Below, piece by piece: positions 21,825 to 34,739 of a DNA stretch of 64,000 bases. Where the stretch lies: contig NW_026262734.1 in NCBI RefSeq assembly GCF_021869535.1, positions 81,654,339 through 81,718,338 of the forward strand. Reading direction: 5' to 3'. Numbering within the stretch: position 1 is the stretch's first letter; each line of letters begins with the position of its first letter. The notes under the pieces were generated by a model. That model saw nothing but the letters and a program-made list of their open reading frames with translations, was not told the DNA's origin and made no database searches. The DNA comes from Mytilus californianus (taxonomy: Eukaryota > Mollusca > Bivalvia > Mytilida > Mytilidae). The position numbers and the translations under genes were made by a program.

Positions 21825-22714
21825 CAAGCTGATTTATTTCGTGTACCTTTCCTTGTACATTCCTTATGTCACTTGACAAAGAAGCATAATTCTGCCCCAA
21901 CGAATGAATTATATTTTTCGTAGAATTACCTTCTAGCGCATAATTCTGTTCAAGGGAATCTAGCCGAGCTAAATTGTTTTCTGTGTAATTTTGAAAGGAT
22001 TTTGACCAGCTATCAAACTTTTCCAACTTTTAATCAGCTGCATTCGTTTTATCTAAAAACGCTAAAAAGCCTGGCTTCGAGAGGTGGAAGTCGACGAAAG
22101 AGAATAAAGTCGCGAATTTAAAGTTTTCATTTTAGATGTTAGCTCGTCCATACCGATTTATATCGTTGTAACGTTTCGAATGTTTGAAGCGGCAATGTAG
22201 TGTGTAAAGGAATCCACATCTTGCTTTGTATGAACACTAAAATTGTGCCAATCCGTAATTTGACATTTTAGATCAGAACCATCATGTTGGAGGACATTGT
22301 TTTCATTTTGAATAGTATCGAATTTCTTCAACAGCATGTCATAGCTATTCTGTAAACGAATGCTTTTGTGACGCAACTGAGAGGTTTCATTTTTTAATTC
22401 GGCAACAACATGTGATTGAGTGGTATTTTAATTTTTTAATTTTCCAAAAGCAAGCGATTGTGTGGTACTGTTTCCAGATTTTAAATCCTTTATCTCTTGG
22501 TTGTTAATTAATTCTGAAGTTGAAGAACAAATATTTCCATTTGTGCGATTAACTGATTCTGTATGCCTAACTCATCAGTTATTATTAGGTAATGACTGTC
22601 GGTCAAGCCGTGTGTTCCAACTGAAGATATTCCTGTTTTATTAGGTAATAAAAATCCATGGCAAATAGACAGAATAATGCAAGACAGAAAACAACACTGC
22701 ATAGTTAACACCAT
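21825..22714 (-). pseudogene. Decayed first exon of a secreted coiled-coil (C1q-domain-type) protein
   Basis: The minus strand opens at an ATG at 22714 with a hydrophobic leader (MQCCFLSCIILSICHG) and then FLLPNKTG and GTHGLTDSHYL. Further along, polar heptad-like segments follow in other frames: NNQEIKDLKSGNSTTQSL, RLQNSYDMLLKKFD and ARLDSLEQNYALEGNS. Leader, short linker, then an Asn/Gln-rich coiled coil is the usual layout of the first exon of mussel C1q-domain secreted lectins. The exon would end at CAGCTTG|GTACGT (donor at 21824). A frameshift near 22570 and in-frame TAA and TAG codons interrupt it at several points, so it is a pseudogene. No C1q domain is visible downstream. Identity as C1q-type is an inference from layout, not from the domain itself. 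Confidence 0.5.
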
Positions 22715-22944
22715 GACACCTTATCTGGTCTCTGCTATAGATAAGAATGACGGAATCATAACATATGTTCGTTTTTTGTAATTCAACTTATAAAATAAAA
22801 CAAAAGCTGTATAATCTAAAAACAAAGGAAAACAAAATGATATAAATATAAAATGATGAAAATAAACAACTACATCAAAATATAGATTTGATAATCTTTA
22901 TTCTGATAATAATATATAAATTTGAAAACAAATACCAGGCATGC

Positions 22945-23180
22945 AAACATTTGTAATTTTATCTATCAGACAACTACGTTGTCATCTCAAACAAAGGCCA
23001 ACAGGGTATTCAGCACTTGTCTTTTGTAGAACACGTAAAATTTGATATGTTAAATTATTTCTTTTGTTGTTTGTTTATTGTTGTTCCGGCCTATTTTGTT
23101 TTTCAAATGGAAGGAGTATCATAGAATTATTTTCTTATATCTATTTTCTAAAAAAAATGATTTTATCAAAGAGTTAGTCC
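22945..23180 (+). repeat. Interspersed repeat, family F
   Basis: Blocks TTTGTAATTTTAT, CAACTACGTTGTCATCTC, AACAAAGGCCAACA, ACTTGTCTTTTGTAGAACAC and GTTCCGGCCTATTTTGTTTT match the reverse complement of 26728-27130, which is longer by an internal insertion. Confidence 0.6.
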
Positions 23181-23184
23181 CAGC

Positions 23185-24925
23185 GGTTCGTGTTGCTCAA
23201 TGCCGTTATGCTTTCAATAACGTTTTGCATTTAATGACTATGAAATGTTATCAACTACAGATTAATATGTTTCAAAACTAGGCTTGTTTTATTTCAAATA
23301 GTTGCATATTTTTTTTAAATCGGTTATGCCTTCTGCTAAACAATACGGGTTAATGTTTTCCTGAATCGAGACAAACCAATAGGTACATAGCTTATCATTA
23401 TATTCAAACTTACAATTGATTTTCTGTACATCGTTTCATAATTGCGAGGACTAATATCTTTCAGGAGAGACGAGAATGTCTTTAACTAACTATGTAATTA
23501 TATTCAATATCAAAGTATCTGCAAGGTATGTCAACCGGAATAACGGATAAGCAATTTAGAATGTAACTTGGAAATGATAGTCGGTTAGGTAGGACTTTAA
23601 AGTAACCTCAGAGAGTTGTTGAAAGGATTCTTTTAGATGCAGAGACCATGAAACTCTCCAACCACGATAAATCAAATCCAACTTTTCCATTAAGGATTGA
23701 CATATATGCATATTGTTTTTTTTTCAATCCCGTTAATACAGCCAAACAAACGTTCCAGTGTAGTTTGGATTTTACTGCTGAAAAGAATCATTAGTGTTAA
23801 AAGATAAAGTTTAACGTGTTTGGTTCCAGCAGTTGAGTATCAGTTGTTTAAAAAGAATAGAACATTGCGAAATAGAAGCCAGAAAAACCTGTTATTTTTA
23901 TCCGTCTAATCTATAAAAGTAAAGAAAATAATAATTTGGAAGTAGAAGGCAACCATGATAAACATTTAATGTTTGTATAAACATTTCTGTGCTTTTTATT
24001 TTGATTTGGACATGAACACCACAACTGTTGAAATGCTGCATGCATGCCATATATATGCCAACCCACAGAATGGTCCTTGATGTCATAAATGGTGAAACGT
24101 GAATAGGTAACAGAAGTAACAGAGTGGTATCAATATGGGAAATTTAATGGTAAACAATACTGGATCCGATGACGGCTTAATTTTGTAGGGTTGTATACTT
24201 TTTTTATGCATTTTCACTGCCGCCCGCCCTTTCTTTTCGGTGTCTCCCTCGGAACCCCAATTTGATTGGACAAAGTCATTTATTTTGAGAGGGTAAACCA
24301 TGCAGGTTTTCCTGGCGAAATGATTAAACATAATTCTTTTTTAATTATTACTTGATAAAGTCAATCTGCAATTTTGCAGGTGCATGTCCGTTTTTCGGTC
24401 TGTAAACTAAATTTTACAAGGAAAAACCCGTATAAAGTCGTTCTTTCTCAAATATCCGCGTACCGGTAGCTGCATGATATTTCTGGTTTGAAGGGTGTAG
24501 CATGACGCTGAAAATGATATTTAAATGACATGTGGGTCATATGACAGGAAAATTCAAACCAACGTAATATACCACTTTTCTGATCGATCGAATGTGTCCG
24601 GTGTATTTTGATTCACTATCAGTTGGTTGATACAGGTACAAATTGACTAGCTGTTCGATAAAATCAGCAGTAGCTGTCAAAGTACGTACTATGATTTATT
24701 ATTTATAAAATAATCATTCAAAGAATTTGAATATAAAAAAATAAATAGATAAGTGAATGAACAAACAACAGACTGTTATATTGTATAACGAATGAGCGTA
24801 GCGCGTTGTTCAATTCACAAGTTGTTTATCAGAGAGTTAAATAATGTTCGATATTCGAATTCTTTTATTAGTTTATTTGTATTGCATTTCTATGCGTTCT
24901 CACTACTTTGTAATGCGACATCGCT
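23185..24925. other. Spacer, nothing recognised
   Basis: No supported exon or repeat. Confidence 0.45.
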
Positions 24926-24929
24926 GGTG

Positions 24930-25235
24930 ATGATGATGGCGGATTGGTGTTTAACTTCCAGTGGAAAATATTACATGCATATCAGGGCGAAAACATGTTG
25001 AGGTAATATGAATATGAACATTGCTTTTTACTTAACCGCCATGCTGAGCCGAATGTTTAATGTGCTAGTTTACACGGTATAACAAAGAAAGACATGTCAG
25101 ACTACCAGCACAAATTATTCTTAGTCCGAACCAGTCAATCTTTGCTCTTATTCCTTAATATCGCGTGATAAACGGCAGAGGATCAAACCCATGACCTGGC
25201 ATACTCGAGGCAATCACGCTACCACCCAAAGGGGT
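24930..25235 (-). repeat. tRNA-derived SINE-like repeat, minus orientation
   Basis: The reverse complement of 25170-25235 contains GGGTGGTAGCGTGATTGCC and, about 30 bases on, GGGTTTGATCC. These resemble the RNA polymerase III A box and B box (GGTTCGANTCC) of a tRNA head. The opposite end has GGATTGGTGTTTAAC, as at 9270. The spacing fits a tRNA-derived promoter; cloverleaf folding was not tested. Confidence 0.5.
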
Positions 25236-25239
25236 TCAG

Positions 25240-25675
25240 CATCTTTGAAAATATCTAAATAATATGTATTTTTACTTAACGTTTCTTTGCAACCAAAGTT
25301 ATAATATAATGACATGTTTTGATTTAAACTTTTTGAAATTTTTATCATGCAAAACAATTTCGTATATTAATGATATTCAACTGCCTCACGAAAATACCCT
25401 GTATTGTACATATGAGAATAGGAATAACAGATGATTGGTGTATCAACAAAAATAAATGTTCATATGTGCTGGCTGATTTTGTTGAAAAAAAGTTATTTCT
25501 GGGTTATTTTATGTTATATATCATTCCTTGTATTTATAGATTTTTGACATTTTCACTATGAACGTTTATTATGGAGGTAAATGCAGAAATGAGCATCTCA
25601 TTAAGAAATAACCATACACGCAATTAAATGGCCATTTAAAAAGTCAGAATGCGAATATATATGTTCAAACTCTTT
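25240..25675. other. Spacer, nothing recognised
   Basis: AT-rich; incidental frame at 25370-25561 only. Confidence 0.4.
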
Positions 25676-25679
25676 TAGG

Positions 25680-26700
25680 TCATTTTTAAGTAATAACAAA
25701 CAAAATAACTATGTCGATTGGACCTGCTTTGATACGATAACGGCACTTGAATTTTTACTATATAACATTTTTGTTCTCTATGGAGATTCCGTATATCGTC
25801 AAGTTATCGGAATTCAAATGGAGACTAACTGTGCACCACTCTTTCTGTATTGTTTTGAATTATAATTTATGACTTAAATCAGCAAAGATTCATCGAAACA
25901 ACATCTGATACAAAATTTAATAACACTTTTAGATATTTGGATGATATATTGGCTCTCAATACTGACGACTTCAGTATGTACACTAAAGAGATTGATCCTG
26001 TTGAACTGACTTTAAATAAAGCTAACACTGACAAAAAACACTGCCCTTTCCTGGATCTTAATGTCTATTCCTTGAACGGGAAGCTTTATATCAAAATTTA
26101 CAATAACAGAGATGATGTTTCATTTCTTATTGTTAATTATCCATTTTGAGATAGTGACGTTCCCTTGTAACCATCTTTTGGTGTTTATATATCTCAACTT
26201 GTTTGATTCGCTCGTGTATGTAACAACGTAGTTGATTTTAACGAAAAAAATCTCTGTATAACTGAACAATTATTACACCAGGGTTTTCGATATCACAAAC
26301 TAGTCAAAACATTTACTAAATTTATCATCGGTACAAGGACATCATTCGTAAATTTAAATCAACATGCAGACATCTTATATGTTCAGGTATTTCATATCCA
26401 TTCTTTTATGGTAATATTCTATACAAAGCACAAAAATGTCGTCATTTACCTCAAAAGCTAACCAAACCTTTAAACAGACTTATTCAGAAGAGATATAATT
26501 ACGATACTGTTGGCAGGTCACTAGAAATGGCATATTTTGGAATTAATATTGATTCACTCATATGGTCTTTTCATCGGAAATAAACACATAAAACCAGTTG
26601 TTGGCATGATACGCGTTATGTTCTTCTCGTATATTTTATGATGGTATGATACCAAACCCCTAACGGGAGGGAATGTACTTGAAACTCGGCAGTAAAACTA
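25680..26700 (+). pseudogene. Penelope-like reverse transcriptase fragment, family B
   Basis: Broken frames encode the central and C-terminal RT in order: LYNIFVLYGDSVYRQVIG and TNCAP (motif B region, GIQMETNCAP in place of GIPMGTNCAP), FRYLDDILALN (motif C), IDPVELTLNKANTD, CPFLDLNVYS, YNNRDDVSFLIVNYPF, and then, after a stop, FGVYISQLV, FARVC and DFNEKN. The C-terminal part near 26460-26640 matches the reverse complement of 37990-38255. The upstream RT (fingers, motif A) is missing, and at about 26700 the sequence switches to inverted family F, so the 3' tail is lost. Multiple stops and frame changes show it is dead. Confidence 0.7.
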
Positions 26701-26727
26701 AACTCTTCGACAGAACCTTTTTTAGAA

Positions 26728-27130
26728 AATAGATATAAAAAATAAGTTTATGACACTCCAGTCCATTTGAAAAAACAAAAGAGGCCGAAACAACATAAAC
26801 AAACAAACAACAACAAAAATAATTAAATATAGAACATGTAGAAAAGAAAGAAAAAAAAATAGAAACACGCGTTCTACAAAAGACAAGTTATATATACCCT
26901 GTACCGAGACATAATCTCATATATATGTCTGGAAGGAAAACCAATGATCTATCAAAACAACACATAAACACAATGCATTAGTAGTTGGATATAATTACTG
27001 GAAAATGATGAGACAAAAACAAGAACGAATGACGTTTCTTAGTCGTCCTCAAATTGCATTCTGTGTTGGCCTTTGTTAGAGATGACTACGTACACAATGT
27101 AGTTGTATGAAATATAAAATTACAAATTTG
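26728..27130 (-). repeat. Interspersed repeat, family F, inverted copy
   Basis: Inverse complement of 22945-23180 over several blocks (for example ACAAAAGACAAGTT, GAGGCCGAAACAACA, GTTGGCCTTTGTTAGAGATG), with extra internal sequence. Confidence 0.6.
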
Positions 27131-27134
27131 AAAT

Positions 27135-29435
27135 ATTGAAAAAAATGCATGTAAAAAAATGTGTCAAAAGTTGTTTATTTATACATTATGTTTCCAATAC
27201 TTTCAAACTATTTTAACACATGGATAAATATTGAGATAAATGAATCGAATAAGTCATTGTCATTTGGTGTGTCTGAGCGTGAATTTGCATTGCGGGAGAT
27301 CTTGTTTGGTTACAGAAAACCATAAATTTTCGTTCTGTTTATATAAAACAAATAGTATTTTAGTGTTATTCACATGTGTTTTGCCTGTCTGAAGTCATCA
27401 CCCTGTACATTGCTTTTATATCTTTTATTTTATCATTAGGAAACTTGATGTTGTGGCTAAATTTTGATAGTCACTGTGAAGTTCATGCTTACTTGTCTTG
27501 ACTTGGGAAGATTAAGTGCTTTACGTATAGTATATACTTTTGAAAAATAATGGGATGACAGCATCTTGACAGATTAAATAAAATTAATTAATGTCTCTAT
27601 ATATAGATAACCCGTAATAAATTTATAGCGTCCGAACGCTTCATCATGAACACTGAAACCAAAGTTTTTGAAATTTATGGATGTATAAATACGGAAAACG
27701 TGTAACCAGAAAGGACTTATAAAAACTAACCAAATTCATATAAGGTTAACTTAGACTCCAAATATGCCTTTTTAAAACTTTGTGTCTTATAATGAGAAAT
27801 ATCTTATCTTAATATCATGGATGTTATAATACATGCTAAAGGAGGAGGTATGATAAGACCACCATATAGCCCCTTAAATTTATCAGGGAGTATTTGTAAA
27901 TGAATTTATTATACTTTAAATATCACATAGTTGTATATGTATACACAGCGATAGACCAATGTTTTAATACTAGTTATCTCATGTCTCACGCACGTTTAAG
28001 AAATCAACCTCGTGTCATTGTCATAAAATAACTATTTATTGCTTGAAACGGTTTTGTTTCGTTTTGCAAGTTAACATGGTCTTCAGTCATTTAAGACAAA
28101 CATAGATTCATAATATAACTACATATCTTTAATTCAAAATGTTTATTAAGAATTTTACACAATGCATTCTTGTTGTCTTTGTACCCTATCAATGCTTTAA
28201 AATACCGAAACGTTTCCCCTGTCCATTTCTTCAATTCGTCAATAACAGTTGTGTTTTATTGCTCTACTTCCCTTCTACGGATAATGTAATCACTCTTATA
28301 TTCCTCAAAAAGTTTTTGTATTGCTTTTTCCTCTTCAGTGTGCGCAGTCTGTGAAAAAAATATATTTAAGATACTTCAATAGCATTAAAATTTTGTTTAG
28401 AACAGGAAAATCGTAATGAGATGAATAGAAATTAAGCCATTAATGTTACGACAGCCTATGTTATTTCTGTAGTTCCTTTTTCTAGTATCAACGGTTCTTA
28501 AACAAGTCAGAGATTTCATTGGCTTATCTTCCAATTTTTGTAAACAAATTGAATCAGTTAAAAAACGTACAGCTTACTCTTTAAAATGTATCTGCCTTAA
28601 CATACTTCAGACATCAATTTTACTACATATTTGAAATGTGATGTCGGCATACATTTTTTTCGAACAAAATAGTCAAAAACTAATTACACAATGTACTAGT
28701 ACTATCAATTTGCATTGCAAATCTACCTTTATCTGTGTTCGTTCGGTTGTTTGTTTATTTATCTATACCCGTATTTTCAAAAAGGGTAATGTCACGTGCC
28801 TAAAAGGCCAAATAGGCATTGTTTAAGATAATTTTATTTACTTTATCTGCTTTACTGCATATTTTTAAGGGCAATCTCATAGTAGTGCAATAATTTTAAA
28901 ATAAATGGGCAGAAATCTTTGACCTCTACGCTCAACAATTGTTTCAATTTTACTTTTTTTCAACATACCTTTTCTTTAGTATGATTTAGGTCGGTGTTTC
29001 GTTACTTCACACCCAAACTTTATATATTAACACATACAGTTAATATAAAATCAATTAAAAAAATCAGATCAACGAAAGTGCAATTTAGTCTTATATCTTG
29101 TTATGGTGTTTAGAATGTGTAATTTATTTCCATCATTTTCCTACCTTAAACGACTGAAGAACAATGAGTAATTTTACATAAGAAAATATGTCATGAACTC
29201 TCAACTGAAATCGACATTTAACGTTAAAATTGTTTTGTTATGCTGTTGATAGGACGATAGTTTGTTTCCAATCTTAATATTTATATATTATTGTTGTCAG
29301 CTTAGAATCGATGTTATCATTTAAATCTTTTACAGTTTGTTCTTATGTTGTGTTGTTACACCTTCACAGGTTAGGAGGACTGTAATTATAACTTTGTACA
29401 ATCCCGCATCATTCTTTATGTGTCTCTCACAAGTT
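27135..29435. other. AT-rich region, nothing recognised
   Basis: About 2.3 kb with no exon-like frame, no match to the other repeats and no strong low-complexity tract. Confidence 0.45.
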
Positions 29436-29439
29436 ATTA

Positions 29440-29700
29440 TTATTGGTTGATGTATTATTATTGGTTGGTGTTTACTTTGGATTCATAGTTATTCGTTGGA
29501 TTCTAATTTTTGAGGATGTCGTGGGAAGCTGGTGGAGGTTTAACACTATTTTGAATGTTAAACAAAGTACAAATAATCTTAAGGCTTGTATTCAGATTTT
29601 GGCCACATTAAGAAATCAATTATTCACGAAATACAATGTTTCCTTAATCGACAAAAACTAGTACCATAAAAATAAAATAATGCATAAGTATTATGCATTC
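29440..29700 (+). repeat. Bivalve interspersed repeat (GTCGTGGG / CACGAAATAC type)
   Basis: Blocks TTCGTTGGATTCTAATTTTT, GATGTCGTGGG, AGGCTTGTATTCAGATTTTG and TTCACGAAATACAATGTTTC followed by TTAATCGAC correspond to a repeat I recognise in mussel DNA. Its open frame (29443-29661) is incidental. A head fragment of another tail family (TGTTGTGTTGTTACACC) lies just upstream at 29340. Confidence 0.45.
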
Positions 29701-30039
29701 CTGCATAATAACTCTTGGTGACACGAAATGGGAGAACTTTCCTTTTCCAGCTCCACTAAGATTAGCCATAACGACCTTTTTTCGTTCTAAATTTTGTGTT
29801 TAGGTTTAAAGTATCTTAACATTGCAGCAGAATCAGATGAAATAGTATTATCTAAACAAGGATTTAATTAGTTAAGAAATCATCTTGATAACCAGGGATA
29901 TCTTTTTAGATGCAAACAGGTCTTGTTTTTTCAATACAGTGAAACTATAGAAAAGACCATAAACAAACTCAAATGACAAAAGGGGGTAAACACAGGGTAA
30001 TTTTCTAGTCAAAGGAGATTTTAAAGGAAAATAAATAAG

Positions 30040-30185
30040 ATGAAGTATGATTGTCAATGAGACAACTAATTATCAGAGACCACATGACGTAGAATTTAAC
30101 AACTATAGGTCACTGTTTGGTCTTCAACTTGAGCCAAACCCATACTGCATTGTAAGCCAGTTGACAAGTTGTCGCAAAGGCAATT
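30040..30185 (-). mobile_element. Truncated retroelement 3' tail (family H)
   Basis: The plus strand reads TATGATTGTCAATGAGACAA, then AACAACTATAGGTCACTG, then GTCTTCAACTTGAGCCAAAC. This is the reverse complement of the terminal part of the tails at 36.3 kb and 42.9 kb (GTTGTCTCATTGGCA and the AGTCCTATAGTTGTTA-like block). Confidence 0.6.
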
Positions 30186-30429
30186 ATATACCACATCTCT
30201 TAATTTTTATATAAAATTGAATTTAATCATTCAATATTATTATATTGTTTATCCTAGTCAGTAACATTCTGGCATACAAATTAAAATGTAGTTTTTCTTA
30301 AAAAAAACTTCAAGCAGTTTCATTTCATAAAACAAACGACACTAACACCATTTAAACTACTTACATATGTCGTACTTTCAGGAGAATCATAAATCTCTAT
30401 CGTTCCATCTAAAATACAATAATAAAAAG

Positions 30430-31190
30430 AATCTTTTCGTCACCGGTGTCTGGTCAGAAAGTTGATGAACCAGTTATGTCAAAGGACATCTCGTCCTTTT
30501 TCTTAAAAAGTTTATCGGAAGATACCAAGACCTTGTTGGTAAATATTTCGTATCAACTTCACAAATAATACATGATGGTCTTGAAGTATAGATTCTAGGT
30601 ACTGATTTTGTTAATCCTCTTAATTACGTGTTATAGTGCTCTTTTTATTTGTCTTTGTATATTTTCAACCTTCACTGTTTAATCCTTTTTTGGTAATATA
30701 CTTTTGGCGTGGCTCGGTATTTACACATCCCGTCATTGTGTTATTGTGCTATTGTCATTTTTTGTATTCTTGTCTTTCATTTTTGCTTAATATGTACTTT
30801 GCCTATAGAGAGTCTATATGCCATTTTGTTTTTCTTTGCTGAAATAGTGATTAGTTTTATAGTGATTGAGATTATTACACAATGTTGACTGATGTACCCC
30901 AATTTTTGATAATTTTACATATTATGTCTGTATGTTTTGCTCACACATTGTTGTCAATATAATGAAATTCTATGCAACTGTAATACAAGTGAGAGGTTAA
31001 GCTAGCTATAAAACCAGATTTAATCCACCATTTTCTACATAAGGAAATGCCTGTACCAAGTCAGGAATATTACAGTTGTTTTCCTTTCGTTTGATGTGTT
31101 TAAGCTTTTGTTTTTACCATTTGATAAAGGACTTTCCGTTTCGAATTTTGCTTGAAGTTTCGGTCTTTTTTTGCTATTTTACTATTTTCT
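30430..31190 (+). mobile_element. Retroelement 3' end, family G
   Basis: Blocks TGCTCACACATTGTTGTCAA, TACAAGTGAGAGGTTAAGCT, AGCTATAAAACCAGATTTAA, CCACCATTTTCTACATAAGG, TGCCTGTACCAAGTCAGGAA and TTCGTTTGATGTGTT are in the order I know from a very common mussel retroelement tail. It shares the CTGTNCCAAGTCAGGA core with the other tails here. There is no coding capacity in this copy, and the left boundary is approximate. Confidence 0.55.
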
Positions 31191-31384
31191 ATCGTCACAA
31201 TAACATATATGAAGAAGGTGTTCGTCAATAAGTAATTTCACACCTTCAAAACCTGCTTCTGTTATACCGGAACTTATATTACCCTTCCAGAAATGTTAAG
31301 GGCACTCCCGTGTTTCTTGTTATTCACGAGACATAGTTTGTAGTTTGGGGCTATTTTTATCTTTTCGTCCCTTTTTTGTCAGCT

Positions 31385-31690
31385 TGGGTATTGTCTATTT
31401 AAAAAAGAAGATGTAGTATGAGTGCCCTAACACTCCATCCAAGTCACAATGTATAAAAAGTTAACAATTATAGGTCAAAGTACGGCCTTCAACACAGAGC
31501 CTTGGCTCACACCGAACAGCAAGCTATAAAGGGCCCCAATATGACTAGTGTAAAACAATTCAAACAGGAAAACCAACGGTCTAATCTATATAAAAAAGAA
31601 GAAACGAGAAACACTTATGAACCACACCAACAAACGACAACCACTGAACAACAGGCTCCTGACTTAGGACAGGTGTTCTTTTGTAATTTG
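31385..31690 (-). mobile_element. Penelope-like family A 3' tail, minus orientation
   Basis: Plus-strand blocks ATAGGTCAAAGTACGGCCTT, GAGCCTTGGCTCACACCGAA, AGCTATAAAGGGCCCC, CAACGGTCTAATCTATATAA and GCTCCTGACTTAGGACAGGT are the reverse complement of the tail at 42.5-42.96 and 48.7-49.16 kb. The open frame at 31502-31777 is an artefact. Confidence 0.75.
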
Positions 31691-31694
31691 ATAT

Positions 31695-34600
31695 GTTTAT
31701 TTTTATTCGAGTTTTACAATTGTTTTTCTAATAAGTCTGCTATTTATGTTTACGGTCATAACCGCCAAACAAGTTGATAATGTGGACACTAAGTTATGAG
31801 TTCTTGAGGTTTTTTAGGTCCCCTATATGATTTTGGTGTCCATGAAATGCACATCAAATACTTCGAGACCAAAGATTGATTACTTCTTGAACTTATTGTA
31901 TTATACGAATTCAATAAGGTATACAAAAAGAACTTTATTTCATAGTATGACTGTAATTATAGTTTATTTTGGGTAATGGTTTTATGAGTTAAGGTCTGAA
32001 ATTATTTCATTTACTAAATGTGTATTAGCTACGTCCTTAGCTTTACAAGGGGTTGTGCCAATGCTAAAATGCGAAAGTGTATGTTTTTATAAATTCAAAA
32101 TATACTTTAATTTTGAGAAGAGAAATTAAATATTTTGCCAAGAGTGAAGTTAAAATATGATGTATTTTGAAGGTGATTTTTTTTTACATTCATTTTAAAT
32201 AAGATGAATACATAAGGTGATTAACATATAATGATATAAATAGTAGGTGATATGCTGGGTATATGAAGAAGAATAAGAAAAAAACTTATGCAATAATTAA
32301 TAGCTCACTCACCTTCAGTCAGATCTTTTAATACTGTAAATTCATATGGTTTGTTCTTGTAGGACTCCAATTTGGCTTTGTGTATTCTATATTTACTTTT
32401 ATATTCTTTTGTCTTCGTGTTTTGATCTTCAGCAAAGACAAAAAAATCGAAAGCAATTTTTACATTTATTTTTTCCTGCAGTCATTTTAATAAGTTCTTT
32501 ACAATAATATCAAATTCATTCATACAACTGTTACATAAAGAGATATGAAAAAAAAATTTACGGAATTAATAATAAAGAACCCAAAGATAGTTTGCTTATT
32601 ATACATGTTAAATGTATTGCGGTATTATCATTTGATGCTTTACAAAATAGTATACGGATTAATGGTGTATTATTTTGTGGCCATCTTGCCTCTTAAAAAG
32701 TACTATTGTGAAAACAATGGTCGATTTTGTTATAAAAAAGTAAAATATTTTAACGGGACATTAGCTGTCAATTTCATTTCCACCTTCGTAGCTCAAAGTT
32801 TTAATTTCATTTATTAAATACTAAAGTATTTACAAGAATTGGTAATTGCTGTTTATTTACCAAAGCAATTGCCTATCATTATTCTTTTTCAAGATGAAAA
32901 AGATTCAAGAATCAACTGTAGTAGAGGGAAGTTGTCAATGTGTTAATTTTATCTTCAGTTGAAATTTTTGTGAAGATTTAGTTTCTGCAAAATGAACAAA
33001 CGAAACTTTTTTTATGTTAATTTAGATGAATTTGTTTTGAGAAAATATGTTTTTGCAGTTATTATATTGGTATTATCTCTTACTTAAATACTGTTTAGGG
33101 AAATAAACTATGTTTAAAAATAACAAGTCTTTTATTGTCAATGTGTTGACCGATTTTAACACCCATCCCTTCTAAATAAAAAAACACATGTAATTTTGAT
33201 GAAGTCAATCGTCAATTTTCCGGATTAACAACTTGTTGTGTAAACAACACATGTCAAGACCACCTGGTCAGTTAACATTTCTTTATTGTATTTATCAGAA
33301 GTTTTAAATCGCTATTTCTATGCTCTTTGTATGGACTATCGTCAGGGTAACTATCTTTCCCAATTAAGTAACAAATTTAATTAGTTGTACCTGAAACATG
33401 TGAAACAATCCCCCAAAATAATAGTCAAATAATTGATTATTTTTTATAGAAGGTTGCTTTTTTTTCTGTTTTGCTTTTGTTGAATGACTCATTTTTCTAA
33501 ACATACTTAATGAACTGAGATAGTTTTCATATCAGTAAATATGTTATTTGGAAAGGTCATTTAATCGTATCGAACTTATATGCATACGAAGTTGGATGAA
33601 TTACATGAATTAGATGCTTCTATTATTTGCAGTTCATATCGTATCAATATTGTCGATTATAATTTCATTCATTTTATTTGACTACTTCATGCGCTTTTGA
33701 CGATAAAGACCGTAAAACATATGTTACTGTTTTACTCATTTCTGTGTTTAGCTCTTGGTCATTTATCTTTGTCCGCAAGGAGTGCTCTTGGTCTAGCTAA
33801 GCAACACAGTATAAGTCAGCCACCCACATATCCAGAATCTCAATTTTGAAACTATTCAAACTAAGGGTGAAACAAAGGTTACATGCATCCAAACTCAAAT
33901 GATGTCGAATAAGTGTCAATGATTTATCATGGAAGCTTTTTAACATAATTTTACAAATTGTACCAAACACTTTGCCGATAGCGAGTAATCATTTCAATAT
34001 TCTGCTTTTATTAGTGTTATAAAAAATACTTAAGTTTTGTTTTGTCTTAACTGTGGCTAATACCTCCTTTAATTAATTAATTGAACACACATTAAGACAT
34101 TTCAATAAAATTTGAAAACAAAGGAAGGTGTACCAAAATGTTTTCATTTCCCATCAGATAAATACAATTCAGTTTCAGATTGTAAGCAGTTATATATCCA
34201 TTATCCAATATAAGACACAAAAATTAGCTTAATAAACTTTTAACAAATACGTTAAACATACCTTATTTTTCATTTTATGTTCAGTGAATAATATTATGTT
34301 AAAAAAGGACATGAATCACGGACGACATAATCATGGCAAAATCAAGATTAACAATAGTATGCAAAAACATAATCGCAAAGTTGATGATTTAGCATGATAA
34401 AATGGCAGCAATGTCATGTGTTTCTAAAGGAAACAAATATTCTTCACCACTATTATGTGAGGAAGACCCGATAACAAAAAATGATAAATTAGAAGAAAAC
34501 AACAATAGTTCTAATATAGTATATATAATACATACGAAAAAGGTTCATTATGTCATACCTGTGTTATCCATTTCTATTGTGTCCTGTATTGGTGGGATCA

Positions 34601-34735
34601 CGAACAAACACAGAATACCTAGAACAATAAAGTGATATGTCTTTAAAGATACAATTCTTTTTAAACATGTTAAAGTGGTTGCCGTAGTAGAAATTTTATC
34701 TGTAAAAACTATTACAACTCAAAGTAATTGCCTTA
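31695..34735. other. AT-rich region, nothing recognised
   Basis: About 3 kb with no supported gene. The frames at 32545-32817 and 34402-34635 have extreme AT composition and no domain or splice-border evidence. Confidence 0.45.
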
Positions 34736-34739
34736 AACA

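Noticed and set aside
31502-31777. Gln/Thr-rich 91-codon plus-strand frame
   Set aside because: It is the complement of the Penelope-like family A 3' tail.
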